A DNA stretch of 64,000 nt from Roseinatronobacter sp052379845. GTDB lineage: Bacteria; Pseudomonadota; Alphaproteobacteria; Rhodobacterales; Rhodobacteraceae. The stretch lies in NCBI GenBank assembly GCA_052379845.1, contig JBQTCF010000005.1. The stretch is one strand, 5' to 3'. Positions 28,227 through 36,321 of the stretch are shown here, piece after piece (the stretch's first letter is position 1; each line of letters begins with the position of its first letter). Under the pieces are notes generated by a model, which saw only the letters and a program-made list of their open reading frames with translations, was not told where the DNA came from and did not search any database. The translations under genes and the position numbers were made by a program.

Positions 28227-28248
28227 GCGCGCCCGGTCAGGGGCGCGC
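28227..28248 (-). terminator. Stem-loop between binding-protein and permease genes
   Basis: GCGCGCCC and GGGCGCGC (8 bp, perfect) flank a 6-base loop in the 61-base gap after the family 5 binding-protein gene. In the transcribed sense it is followed by CCCCCTTCTTCC. It is probably an mRNA-stabilising or partial-termination structure. Confidence 0.6.
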
Positions 28249-28260
28249 ACGCGGGGCTGG

Positions 28261-29766
28261 TCAGTCGGACCAGCTCATGCGGTTCAAAAACAGGCTTTCG
28301 TTCGGGGTGGGCTGCCATTCAAGATTGTCGCTTGCCCCGTAAATGATGGCCGCCTGATACAGTGGCACTTGCGAAACATTGTCGCGCACCCATTCCTGAA
28401 CAACGCGGTAGTGGCCCAGCCGTGTTTCCGGGTCCAGTTCGCCGCGCGCCGCTTCAAGCACGGCATCAAGTTCGGCGTTGCTGACCCGCGACCAACTGCT
28501 GGACGAATGCAGCAAGGGATAGACCACGCCATCCGCATCCTGGCACGCGCAGGACCAGCGCCCGAAGGACATGTCAGGGCTTTCGGCCGGTTCGCCCTGA
28601 ACCCTGCCCAGATAGGTGGCCATGTCGGTCAGTTCGATTTCGACATTCAGGCCAACTTCGGTCAACATTTGCTGCAAGGCTTGAACGATGCGCTGGTCAA
28701 ACACGGGCGAGGTCGCAAATGAGAGCCTGCGGGTGGCCGGTTCGCCCACTTCCGCGATCAGGGCGCGGGCCTTGTCGGGGTCATAGGACACACCTTCAAA
28801 CCCTTCGACCCAGCCGATATGCGCGGGTGTCAGCAACTGCCCCACTGGCATGTCAAACCCGCCCAGCAACCCTTCTACAATAAGGTCGCGGTCAATGGCG
28901 TGGGCGATGGCCTGACGCAGGCGCAAATCATCCAGCCCGGGTTTTGCGCCATTTACGGCCAGATAGGCCACGCGTTCGGTCAGCGCCGAACGTGGACCAA
29001 CGCCAGCGGCTGCGTCCAGTTGCATGGCCAGATCGGGGTCCATGGTCACAACCAGATCGGACGCGCCAGAAACCAGATTGGCCACCCGCGTTGACGCATC
29101 GGGCACTGCGCGGAACACTGCCGCAGGGAAGGTGCCTGTCTGGCCCCAGTAGTCGTCATTGCGCGTCAACCGCACCTCGACGCCACGATCCCAGCCGTCA
29201 AACTTATACGGGCCTGATCCGACCGGCGCCTGATTGAAGGCGTCCTTGCCCATGCCCTCGACAATGGCCTGCGGCACGATCGACAGTTTCACAAGCTGTC
29301 CCATCAGGGCCGGATAAGGGGCGCTGGTTGTCAGCTTTACCTTGTTGCCGTCCAGCACTTCTGCGCTGGCAATGGTGGCAAATTGCGACAATTGCGGTGA
29401 CCCGAATTCAGGGTCGGTGATGCGCTGCACGGAATAGACAACATCCTGCGGCGTCAGGGGCGAGCCGTCATGAAAGGCGATGTCATCGCGGATGGTGAAG
29501 ATGATTTCCGTAGGCGAAACCTGTTCCCATTCGGTGGCCACCTGCGGGACAATCTCGCCTGCATCATCGCGCGTCAGCAAATTGTCGAAGATGTTGCGGT
29601 ACACATAATAGCTGTCGGGGTTCCACTGCACATGCGGGTCCAGCGACGATGGCTCATTCACCAGATCGACAGTCAGAAGTTGTGCATCCGCCCAAGCGGC
29701 GGGTGCGGTCAAGGCAGTTGTGGCGGCAAGGGCCGCAGCAAGCATCAGGCGGGGTATACGTTTCAC
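28261..29766 (-). CDS. ABC transporter substrate-binding protein, family 5 (second system)
   Basis: Periplasmic binding protein of 501 residues with signal peptide (LMLAAALAATTALTAPAAWA). It opens VDLVNEPSSLDPHVQWNPDS and contains the family motif YDPDKARALIAEVG. It is translationally coupled to the upstream GntR regulator (ATGA overlap) and separated from the DppB-type permease by a hairpin. A gamma-glutamyl peptide or similar amide is a reasonable ligand guess from the downstream enzymes. Confidence 0.92.
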   Translation of the reverse strand: MKRIPRLMLAAALAATTALTAPAAWADAQLLTVDLVNEPSSLDPHVQWNPDSYYVYRNIFDNLLTRDDAGEIVPQVATEWEQVSPTEIIFTIRDDIAFHDGSPLTPQDVVYSVQRITDPEFGSPQLSQFATIASAEVLDGNKVKLTTSAPYPALMGQLVKLSIVPQAIVEGMGKDAFNQAPVGSGPYKFDGWDRGVEVRLTRNDDYWGQTGTFPAAVFRAVPDASTRVANLVSGASDLVVTMDPDLAMQLDAAAGVGPRSALTERVAYLAVNGAKPGLDDLRLRQAIAHAIDRDLIVEGLLGGFDMPVGQLLTPAHIGWVEGFEGVSYDPDKARALIAEVGEPATRRLSFATSPVFDQRIVQALQQMLTEVGLNVEIELTDMATYLGRVQGEPAESPDMSFGRWSCACQDADGVVYPLLHSSSSWSRVSNAELDAVLEAARGELDPETRLGHYRVVQEWVRDNVSQVPLYQAAIIYGASDNLEWQPTPNESLFLNRMSWSD

Positions 29767-30551
29767 TTGGGTTCTCCGTGTTGGGCGTTTCTTGAGGTGG
29801 TCCCGTCAGGGGCGGGGGCCGTCCGGGGGCTGGTGGTTGAGGTGTGTGCCGCTTTGGGCGGCGGTGCGATTTGCACATCGCTGCGGGACAGCGCGCGCGC
29901 GCATCTGTCCGCGAAATCCCGGCGCATGGCGCCAAGCAAGTCATGCGCGCGCCCCGCATCCCCCTGCGCCAGCGCTTCGGCCAGATCGGCAAGCGGCAAG
30001 GGCGCGCGGTCTATGCCAAAACGCATGTCCAAAAAACGGTCAGCACGCAGGGACAAATCCCAACTGTCGATCAACCACGCGCGAAGTCGCGGCGCGGCCA
30101 TCACTTGTGCCGACAGGGTCAACAGGCTGCGTTCCTGATGGAACAACGTGTCCGCATTTAGCCGGTGCAGCGCGGCCTTATGCAATTGCGCGCGTTTGCG
30201 CAATTCGGCGCGCAACGGCGCAGGGGGGCGGTTGTCGGGCAAAACCCGTTCCAGACAGTCGCGCGCGGCCTGCAAATCCGCCAGATGTTCGCCAGATACT
30301 GGCAGCACACGCCAGCCCCGCCGCCCTTGTGCACTGACCCATCCCTGTGCGGCCAGCCGTGCCAGCGCAGTGCGCGTGGCCGCAAGGCCCACCGCGAAAC
30401 GCGCGCTTAAGTCCAGTTCCGACACCATGGCACCCGGTGCCGGGCACCCCGCCACAATGGCGTCACTGAGCAGGCTTAACGCCAGTGACGACAGGTTTTC
30501 GCCCCGCCGGGGGGCAGTTGGCATACCAAAAGGGGAGTTTTTATCTAACAT
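29763..30551 (-). CDS. GntR-family regulator, FCD (FadR-like) subfamily
   Basis: A 262-residue regulator. The N-terminal winged HTH carries the GntR pattern VSELDLSARFAVGLAATRTALARLAAQGWV. The C-terminal all-helical FCD domain (about 95-230) is a metabolite-sensing fold. It heads the minus-strand transport operon and is coupled to the binding-protein gene. The start at 30551 lies inside one of three AACATGTYA-like elements; an ATG nine codons later (30524) would leave that element upstream and may be the true start. Confidence 0.87.
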   Translation of the reverse strand: MLDKNSPFGMPTAPRRGENLSSLALSLLSDAIVAGCPAPGAMVSELDLSARFAVGLAATRTALARLAAQGWVSAQGRRGWRVLPVSGEHLADLQAARDCLERVLPDNRPPAPLRAELRKRAQLHKAALHRLNADTLFHQERSLLTLSAQVMAAPRLRAWLIDSWDLSLRADRFLDMRFGIDRAPLPLADLAEALAQGDAGRAHDLLGAMRRDFADRCARALSRSDVQIAPPPKAAHTSTTSPRTAPAPDGTTSRNAQHGEPK

Positions 30552-30606
30552 GTTAAAATGCTAGTAAGCCGCATCCAACATGTCAATTCTGTATTTTAAC
30601 ATTTCA
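30546..30606. promoter_or_regulatory. Triple operator-like element at the gntR start
   Basis: Three related 10-mers occur: TAACATGTTA (30546-30555, perfect palindrome), CAACATGTCA (30576-30585) and TAACATTTCA (30597-30606). They are spaced by 30 and 21 bases, close to whole helical turns. FadR-type GntR proteins bind short palindromes, so autoregulation is likely. The rest of the 308-base gap up to 30859 shows no further clear signal. Confidence 0.6.
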
Positions 30607-30859
30607 AAATTAACTGCGGTGGTTGCTGTTATGTGCTGAACTGTTTTGCAATCGGGCGTGAAATTAGGGGCGGGGCACTGCCCTATGCGCCCCCGCCCTG
30701 TCCGGGCGCGGGGCCTGGCCCGGTGGGGACGCCGCGACAGGTGCCAGCGGGTAAGCTGGGCTGCGCCACAGGCAATTTGCTGTGTTCCGGCGTCAATTCC
30801 GGTGGACAATACGGCGTGATCGCGCATAGTCGGGATGTTTCCCTTGGGCATGGTTCGGA

Positions 30860-31192
30860 ATGCGCCACATCGCCTTGATTCTGGCTTTCTTGCTGACCCT
30901 GTCGGGGCTGTCGCAGGCGCATGCGCATCGTGTTGTGTCATTTTCTGACACGGAAGCGCCGCAGAAAGCACTTGGCGCGCTTTGGCTGGAACATGTCGGG
31001 CGCGCGCCCGCGCAGGCCGTGTCAGACGCTGATCCCGCCGGTGCCGATGCGGCATCCTGGCCCGGTGGCGCGGCAGTTGCCATGTCATTGGCCAGTGCTG
31101 GCCGCCTGTGCGCCGCCACAGGTGCCAGCGGGCCGGTTCCGCAGGGCGCAAATGTTGGCAACCCGGCCCGCGCCCCGCCGCTGCCCTTCTGA
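30860..31192 (+). CDS. Small exported protein of unknown function
   Basis: A 110-residue ORF. Its first 22 residues form a clean signal peptide (LILAFLLTLSGLSQAHA). The mature part is Ala/Pro/Gly-rich with a few acidic residues, two Cys at most and no known domain. The ribosome site is weak (GGTTCGGA). The signal peptide argues that it is real; low-complexity composition argues for caution. It is followed 58 bases later by a very small membrane ORF on the same strand. Confidence 0.5.
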   Translation: MRHIALILAFLLTLSGLSQAHAHRVVSFSDTEAPQKALGALWLEHVGRAPAQAVSDADPAGADAASWPGGAAVAMSLASAGRLCAATGASGPVPQGANVGNPARAPPLPF

Positions 31193-31250
31193 TCGAAATG
31201 TCGTGGCCTGCACAGCAGGCGCATCGAAACATATGTTCAGGAGGTCGCAG

Positions 31251-31340
31251 ATGGATACGCTGCGTTTATGGCTTGTGGCGGGGTTTTTTGCGGGAACCGC
31301 GATTTACACAGTCACTGTGATGATACTTCAGCCGGTCTAA
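31251..31340 (+). CDS. 29-residue single-helix membrane protein
   Basis: A very short ORF preceded by CAGGAGGTCGCAG, the strongest ribosome site in the neighbourhood. It encodes a hydrophobic helix (LWLVAGFFAGTAIYTVTVMI) ending in LQPV. The composition fits a single-pass small membrane protein of the kind that modulates larger membrane complexes. No family is recognised. The stop codon abuts a repeat and a hairpin. Confidence 0.5.
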   Translation: MDTLRLWLVAGFFAGTAIYTVTVMILQPV

Positions 31341-31377
31341 AGCATGTCGCGCAAAAGTGGGACCCGGTTTTGCGCGC
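31337..31377 (-). repeat. Dispersed intergenic repeat, copy B (inverted)
   Basis: The plus strand reads AGCATGTCGCGCAAAAGTGG and then GACCCGGTTTTGCGC. Its reverse complement matches the core of the copies at 11529-11593 and 58015-58078 (GGTTCCCACTTTTGCGC-ACATG). It starts at the stop codon of the small membrane ORF. Confidence 0.6.
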
Positions 31378-31401
31378 ATGGGGCTGGCCGAACCGCAAGG
31401 G

Positions 31402-31435
31402 GGGCAGGGCGGCGCTGGCAAGCGCTGCCCTGCCC
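31402..31435. terminator. 14-bp stem-loop
   Basis: GGGCAGGGCGGCGC and GCGCTGCCCTGCCC pair over 14 positions with one G-U wobble and a 6-base loop. It follows the small membrane ORF and precedes the XRE regulator. There is no T-run; it may end the upstream transcript or protect it. Confidence 0.55.
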
Positions 31436-31513
31436 ATCCATGCCAGTTGCGTTTCATGAAGTTTTGTATCAGAATTGAGACGGCAGGCATGCGCAGCAAA
31501 GCCGAGGATCGTC

Positions 31514-32407
31514 GTGACGGATATGGAAAAACTCAGTTTCAAAGAGATCGGGGCACGGTTGCGTGCGCACCGGATCGGGCGCGGGCTGGGGCCGGAAGAA
31601 CTGGCGCTGCGCATCGGTATTTCCCGCGCTGCCCTGTATCGCGCTGAAAAGGGCGAGATCACCAAAATTGAAACATTGGCGTCGATTTCGCGCGAATTGA
31701 AGGTTTCGTTGCCCACACTTCTGGGGGTAGGGATAGAATATATCCCAAACGCGCTGGGCTATTTTGAACGCATGCGGCAGGTTGAAGGGGACGCCGATCA
31801 GATTATCGGGTTGTTTAGTCCGATCTCCTATCTTGTGACGACGCAGCGCTATGATGCAATCCTGCGCGATGTTTTCGCGGAATCCGTCCCCGCCGGACGC
31901 CAAGTCGAGGCGCAACAGATTCTTGAGATACTTTTGCAACGAAAACAAAGATTTGTGCAGCGCAGGCCGTTGCTGGTTTCCGTCATTTCCACCGCCGAGA
32001 TCGAAAGTTTCTTGCGCGACGGGCTGGAAGGGCGGCATGGGCTGCCTGATGAATTGCGCGCGCAACGGCGGCGCGCCGCAGCGGGCGAAGTGCGCCATAT
32101 CATCGGGCTTTTGCGCGAACCTGATATAGGGGTTCAACTGGGTGTGTCGCCTGAACCTTTTCCCTCGACCAGTTTTCAGATCACGCGCACGGGGGGGCAG
32201 TCGGTGCTGACGGTCAGCCCGTTCCGGCTGGGGCATAACCCGAATATTGCTGTGGGGGTGGGGTTTGTAACCTCCGCCCCTGAGGCAGTGGAGTTGCATG
32301 ACGGTATTGCCCGGATGCTATGGGAACGGTCGCTGCGGGGTGCAGCTGCGGCCGATCATTTGGAAGACCTGATCGCGCAAGCCGGAAGTGCGGATGAAAG
32401 CGATTAA
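31514..32407 (+). CDS. XRE-family transcriptional regulator
   Basis: A 297-residue regulator. An N-terminal Cro/CI-type HTH (about 8-62: IGARLRAHRIGRGLGPEELA, then ISRAALYRAEKGEI) is joined to a ~220-residue C-terminal domain that is not a cupin. That domain, with AEIESFLRDG and a late IGVQLGVSPEPFPSTSFQI, loosely recalls the DUF5753 domain of actinobacterial HTH proteins; this is tentative. The GTG at 31514 is chosen because GAGG lies six bases upstream. It precedes a TRAP transporter by 116 bases containing a palindrome and probably controls it. Confidence 0.82.
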   Translation: MTDMEKLSFKEIGARLRAHRIGRGLGPEELALRIGISRAALYRAEKGEITKIETLASISRELKVSLPTLLGVGIEYIPNALGYFERMRQVEGDADQIIGLFSPISYLVTTQRYDAILRDVFAESVPAGRQVEAQQILEILLQRKQRFVQRRPLLVSVISTAEIESFLRDGLEGRHGLPDELRAQRRRAAAGEVRHIIGLLREPDIGVQLGVSPEPFPSTSFQITRTGGQSVLTVSPFRLGHNPNIAVGVGFVTSAPEAVELHDGIARMLWERSLRGAAAADHLEDLIAQAGSADESD

Positions 32408-32445
32408 TTTTTAAGCAAAAACTATCCTTGCCTTTCGCGCCGTCT

Positions 32446-32470
32446 CAAAAATTAGATTTTTTGTTTGACA
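32446..32470. promoter_or_regulatory. Palindrome and -35-like box before the TRAP genes
   Basis: CAAAAAT-TAG-ATTTTTTG is a near-perfect inverted repeat directly followed by TTGACA (32465-32470), a consensus -35 hexamer. No good -10 box is visible at the usual spacing. It is a plausible operator/promoter for control of the TRAP-pyr operon by the XRE protein. Confidence 0.45.
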
Positions 32471-32523
32471 GGGGCGCCAGTTCAGGGAAGTCTGGAAACA
32501 ACCAAAGCCACAGGGGACATGTA

Positions 32524-33534
32524 ATGAAAACCATCCGCAACCTTTCGATCACCGTCGCCGCTGCCGCCTTGATGGCGGGCGGCGCGCTTGCGCAGGAATT
32601 CACGGCCAAGATTGGCCATCTGGAATCCGCGGCGCAAAACCGCCACGTCCATCTGGAGAAAGTCGCCGCATTGGTGAATGAGCGCACGAATGGCGCGGTG
32701 GAATTCGTGCTGTTCCCGCAAGCGCAGCTGGGTGACCAGCGCCAGATGAATGAAGGCGTGCAATTCGGGTCACTGGAAGGAACGGTTGCCCCGGCGGCAT
32801 TCCTTGGCGGGTTCAACCCGGTGGTGTCCATTCTGGACATCCCCTATCTGCTGCCAGAGGATGAAGCGGCGGCGCAGGCGCTGCGCGAAGGGCCGTTCGG
32901 TCAGGCGTTGCTGGACAGCTTCTCGGACAAGGGGATGCACGCGATTGCGCTGTGGCCCAACGGGCGCAAGCATATTACTTCGAACCAGCCGGTTGATGAT
33001 CTGGCAAGTTTCGCCAGCCAGAAATTCCGCGTCATGGACAGCCGCGTGCTGATTGAACAGTTCAACGCACTGGACGCGTCGGCCATCGCAATTCCGTTCG
33101 GGGAACTTTACACTGCGCTGCAAACAGGTGTGGTTGACGGGCAGGAAAACCCGCTCGATACCATCGAGACGATGAAGTATTTTGAGGTTCAGGAAAATCT
33201 TGTGATTTCCGGGCATGGCGCGATGGAAGATATCGTGATCTTCAGCCCGATCTGGTGGAACACCCTGCCTGAAGAATACCAGACAATCATTCAGGACGCG
33301 TTTATCGAAACGGTGCCCGAACTGGTTGCCAACAAGCAAGCTGCAGTTGACCGCGCGCTGGAGGCCGTGACAGCGGCTGGTATGAATGTCCGCGAAGCCG
33401 GTGCAGATGAACGCGCGGCCTTCCGCGAGGCGACGTTTGCGGCAACATCATCTGCCTATGTCGCAATGGCAGGCGATGCGGGGCAGGCGCTGCTGGATGT
33501 CTACCTTGCCGAGTATGAAAAGCTGGCGCAGTAA
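32524..33534 (+). CDS. dctP: TRAP transporter substrate-binding protein DctP
   Basis: Periplasmic binding protein of 336 residues. The signal peptide MKTIRNLSITVAAAALMAGG is followed by the mature sequence QEFTAKIGHLESAAQNRHVH. The RVMDSRVL-type Arg and the VDGQENPLDTI segment are DctP hallmarks for binding an organic-acid carboxylate. The start at 32524 is chosen at the signal peptide. It is the first gene of an operon that runs through pyr-type genes, so an acid such as orotate, dihydroorotate or carbamoyl-aspartate is a sensible candidate ligand. Confidence 0.93.
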   Translation: MKTIRNLSITVAAAALMAGGALAQEFTAKIGHLESAAQNRHVHLEKVAALVNERTNGAVEFVLFPQAQLGDQRQMNEGVQFGSLEGTVAPAAFLGGFNPVVSILDIPYLLPEDEAAAQALREGPFGQALLDSFSDKGMHAIALWPNGRKHITSNQPVDDLASFASQKFRVMDSRVLIEQFNALDASAIAIPFGELYTALQTGVVDGQENPLDTIETMKYFEVQENLVISGHGAMEDIVIFSPIWWNTLPEEYQTIIQDAFIETVPELVANKQAAVDRALEAVTAAGMNVREAGADERAAFREATFAATSSAYVAMAGDAGQALLDVYLAEYEKLAQ

Positions 33535-33568
33535 ACGCCACCCCGTCACCGGGTTTCCTGCCAATGCG

Positions 33569-33590
33569 GACCGGGGCGCGTGCCCCGGTC
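33569..33590 (+). terminator. Stem-loop after the TRAP binding-protein gene
   Basis: GACCGGGGC and GCCCCGGTC (9 bp, perfect) flank a 4-base loop, followed by CTGTTCCTTTCG. It lies in the 159-base gap between dctP and dctQ and is likely to raise dctP message relative to the permease genes. Confidence 0.65.
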
Positions 33591-33693
33591 CTGTTCCTTT
33601 CGTCTTGCTGCTGGCCCCCCCCGATGCAAGCCCCGATGACCCGCATGGCGCGCTTTTGCTTTTCGCCCGTGCCCCAACGCGAACGGATCGTTG

Positions 33694-34191
33694 ATGCTGG
33701 CCCTCAATATACTTCGTCTGGTCGAACGATCAGTCCTTGTCGTGACGTTTCTGACCATGGTTGCGCTGTATTTTACCAGCGTCATCGTGCGCGAAATGGG
33801 CGGTCAGGCCGCGTCGTCCTTCGCATGGATCGAGGAAGCGGTGCGCATGCTGAATCTGTTTATGGTGTTTCTGGGGTTGGGGCTGGCGTTGGAACGCGGG
33901 CGGCATGTCGGCATTCGCAATTTGCGCGACAAGCTGCCTGACGGGGTGCGCAGGATGCTGTTGAAAGTGACCGACATCGCGGGGCTTGTCTTTGCGCTTT
34001 ATATCGCGTGGCTGGGGTTCGGGTTGGCGCAATTCGTGCTGGGCACGGGCCAGCGTTCGCCCACCTTGGGGGTGCCCATGGGAATGATCTACATGGCCCC
34101 TGTTGCTGGTTTCGCGCTTCTTGCGCTGCGCTATGGCCTAAGCTTGTTCGGGGTCATCGACCGCTTTGCCGAAGCGGAGGACGTGGAATGA
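33694..34191 (+). CDS. dctQ: TRAP transporter small permease DctQ
   Basis: A 165-residue membrane protein with four predicted helices, the usual DctQ size and topology. The family region GLGLALERGRHVGI is visible in the middle. The ATG at 33694 is preferred to the adjacent TTG. Its stop codon overlaps the dctM start. It joins DctM to form the sodium-driven membrane complex. Confidence 0.9.
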   Translation: MLALNILRLVERSVLVVTFLTMVALYFTSVIVREMGGQAASSFAWIEEAVRMLNLFMVFLGLGLALERGRHVGIRNLRDKLPDGVRRMLLKVTDIAGLVFALYIAWLGFGLAQFVLGTGQRSPTLGVPMGMIYMAPVAGFALLALRYGLSLFGVIDRFAEAEDVE

Positions 34192-35471
34192 TGATGGGTT
34201 TGATTGTCATTCTGGCCGTGGCGCTTCTGGTGCTGGGCTTTGAGATGTTTTTGGTGCTGGCCGTGCCTGCACTGGCCTATAAGGCCGTGTTTTATCCCAA
34301 CCTGCCTGATCTGGTGGTCGTGCAGAAAATACTGGGCGGGGTGGATCATGCCACGCTGCTGGCCATTCCGTTTTTCATATTCGCGGCCAACCTGATGGGG
34401 TCGGGGCAAATTGCACGGCAACTGGTGTCGGTGGTCAAGGCGCTTTTGGGCCATACGCGCGGCGGCATGGGGCATGTGGTTGTTGGCGGGTCGATGGCGT
34501 TTGGCGCCGTGTCGGGATCGGCGCCCGCAACTGTGGCGGCCATGTCGCGCATGGCCTATCCCGAATTACGGCGCAGCGGCTATTCTGACAAGTTTTCGCT
34601 GGGGTTGATTGTCTCCAGCGCGGAAACCGCACTTCTGATTCCGCCGTCGATCACCATGATTATCTATGGCTGGATGACCGGCACATCCATTGCGCGGCTG
34701 TTTGCGGGCGGGCTGGCCGTGGGGCTGGTGCTGGGATTGGCGTTTTCGATTTATGTCACCTATGTTGCGCGCCGCGATGGCATTGCGCGGGCACCGCGCG
34801 CGGATTGGCCCACCCGTGCGCGGGTCATCTGGCAGGCGAAATGGGCCATTGGAATGCCGGTCATTATTCTGGGCGGGATCTATTCGGGCACCTTCACCGC
34901 GACCGAGGCCGCAGCCATCAGCGTTGTCTATGCTATTTTGGTCGAGGTGGTGATCCTGCGCAGCCTGACCTTGCGTGGCCTGTTCGAGGTGACAGAGCAA
35001 AGCGCGATCAACACCTGCATCATCTTTGTGTTGCTGGCGATGGGGGGGCTTGTGTCCTATTTTGTCACGCTGGCGCAGGTCCCCAACGAGATTATCAGCT
35101 TTCTTGGCGCGATCGATGCAAGCTGGATCACCTTCTTGTTGGTCGTCAACATCTGCTTCCTGATTGCGGGCATGTTCATTGACCCCAATTCGGCGCTGCT
35201 GATCCTTGTGCCGCCCCTGTATCCGGTGGCTGTGGCGATGGGCATTGATCCGGTGCATTTCGGGTTGATCGTCACGTTGAATATAGGGTTGGGCATGATC
35301 ACGCCGCCCTTCGGGCTGGATATATTTGTGGCGTCTTCGACGTTGCGCAAGCCGGTGGCGACGATCATTGGCGGGGTATGGCCGTTTCTGGCGGTGAACC
35401 TGATTGTGCTGATGCTGATCACCTATATCCCGCAGATTTCGCTGTTTATTCCGCGGCTTATTTTCGGTTGA
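34188..35471 (+). CDS. dctM: TRAP transporter large permease DctM
   Basis: A 427-residue membrane protein with about twelve helices. Family motifs include AIPFFIFAANLMGSG, GGSMAFGAVSGSAPATVAAM, IPPSITMIIYG and the late NLGLGMITPPFGLDIFVASS-type segment. Start chosen at 34188, where three ATG codons follow the dctQ stop overlap. It ends 13 bases before the pyrK-like gene, tying transport to the following enzymes. Confidence 0.94.
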   Translation: MMMGLIVILAVALLVLGFEMFLVLAVPALAYKAVFYPNLPDLVVVQKILGGVDHATLLAIPFFIFAANLMGSGQIARQLVSVVKALLGHTRGGMGHVVVGGSMAFGAVSGSAPATVAAMSRMAYPELRRSGYSDKFSLGLIVSSAETALLIPPSITMIIYGWMTGTSIARLFAGGLAVGLVLGLAFSIYVTYVARRDGIARAPRADWPTRARVIWQAKWAIGMPVIILGGIYSGTFTATEAAAISVVYAILVEVVILRSLTLRGLFEVTEQSAINTCIIFVLLAMGGLVSYFVTLAQVPNEIISFLGAIDASWITFLLVVNICFLIAGMFIDPNSALLILVPPLYPVAVAMGIDPVHFGLIVTLNIGLGMITPPFGLDIFVASSTLRKPVATIIGGVWPFLAVNLIVLMLITYIPQISLFIPRLIFG

Positions 35472-35484
35472 AGGGGGAATAGCC

Positions 35485-36321
35485 ATGAATGCAATCGCCA
35501 AGGATGCCACCTTGACCCCGCCGCGCTACCGCTGCGCGGAAGCGCTGGGCGTTGTGCGCACCAATCAGGTGGTCAATACCGACTACCGCTTGCTGACGCT
35601 GGACGCCCCGCCCGAGGTGCTGGATTGCGCGCCCGGGCAGTTCTTCCAGCTGCTATGCCCCGGCACTGACGACGATCAGCCATTTTTGCGCCGCCCCATG
35701 AGCATTTATGACTTCGACGCGCAGGCGGGCAGTTTGCGGTTTCTGTACAAGGTGACTGGCGCGGGCACGCGCGGGCTGGCCACGCTGCGTGCGGGGGATC
35801 GGCTGAATGTGCTTGGCCCGCTGGGTCAGGGGTTCACCATGCCAGACAACTGGCAACGGCTTATGCTGGTGGCGCGTGGCGTGGGGCTGGCGACACTTGC
35901 GCCGCTTGCACGTCTGGCGCAGGCGCGCGGGCGTCAGCTGACCGCGATATGTTCGGCGCGCGCGCCGGAATTCGTCATGTCGCTGGAACATTTCCGCAAT
36001 TGCGGGGCCGAGGTGATTGTCGTGACCGACAGTGATGGATCCTCGGCGCCCGATGCGTTGCGTGCGCTGATCGAAGGGCGCATTGCCAGTGGCGGGGTTG
36101 ACGCGTTCTATACCTGCGGGTCAGCGCGGATTGCGCGCATGTTGCAAGACATTGGCGCAGCACATGGCATTCCCGGCGAAATTGCAGTGGAACAGCAGAT
36201 GGCTTGCGGCCTTGGCATGTGTCAGGCCTGCGTGCGCCCGTTCCGTGACGGGGACAAGATTGTGCATCGCCGGGTCTGCCGCGAAGGGCCGGTTTTCCCG
36301 CTGGCAGGGGTGGTGGCATGA
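35485..36321 (+). CDS. PyrK-like electron-transfer subunit of dihydroorotate dehydrogenase
   Basis: A 278-residue FAD/NAD(P) reductase with a C-terminal [2Fe-2S] site. The FAD motif is RRPMSIYDFD, a NAD-domain segment follows, and the cluster ligands are CGLGMCQACV plus a later Cys in RRVCREGPVF, as in PyrK of Gram-positive bacteria. Together with the class 1B dehydrogenase encoded immediately downstream (four-base overlap), it would link dihydroorotate/orotate interconversion to NAD(H). Most alphaproteobacteria rely on a quinone-linked class 2 PyrD, so this pair is probably additional. Confidence 0.87.
   Translation: MNAIAKDATLTPPRYRCAEALGVVRTNQVVNTDYRLLTLDAPPEVLDCAPGQFFQLLCPGTDDDQPFLRRPMSIYDFDAQAGSLRFLYKVTGAGTRGLATLRAGDRLNVLGPLGQGFTMPDNWQRLMLVARGVGLATLAPLARLAQARGRQLTAICSARAPEFVMSLEHFRNCGAEVIVVTDSDGSSAPDALRALIEGRIASGGVDAFYTCGSARIARMLQDIGAAHGIPGEIAVEQQMACGLGMCQACVRPFRDGDKIVHRRVCREGPVFPLAGVVA

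Noticed and set aside
34566..35510. 314-residue minus-strand open frame
   Set aside because: It is antisense to dctM and made mainly of His, Arg, Gln and Asp, a typical shadow of a membrane-protein gene.
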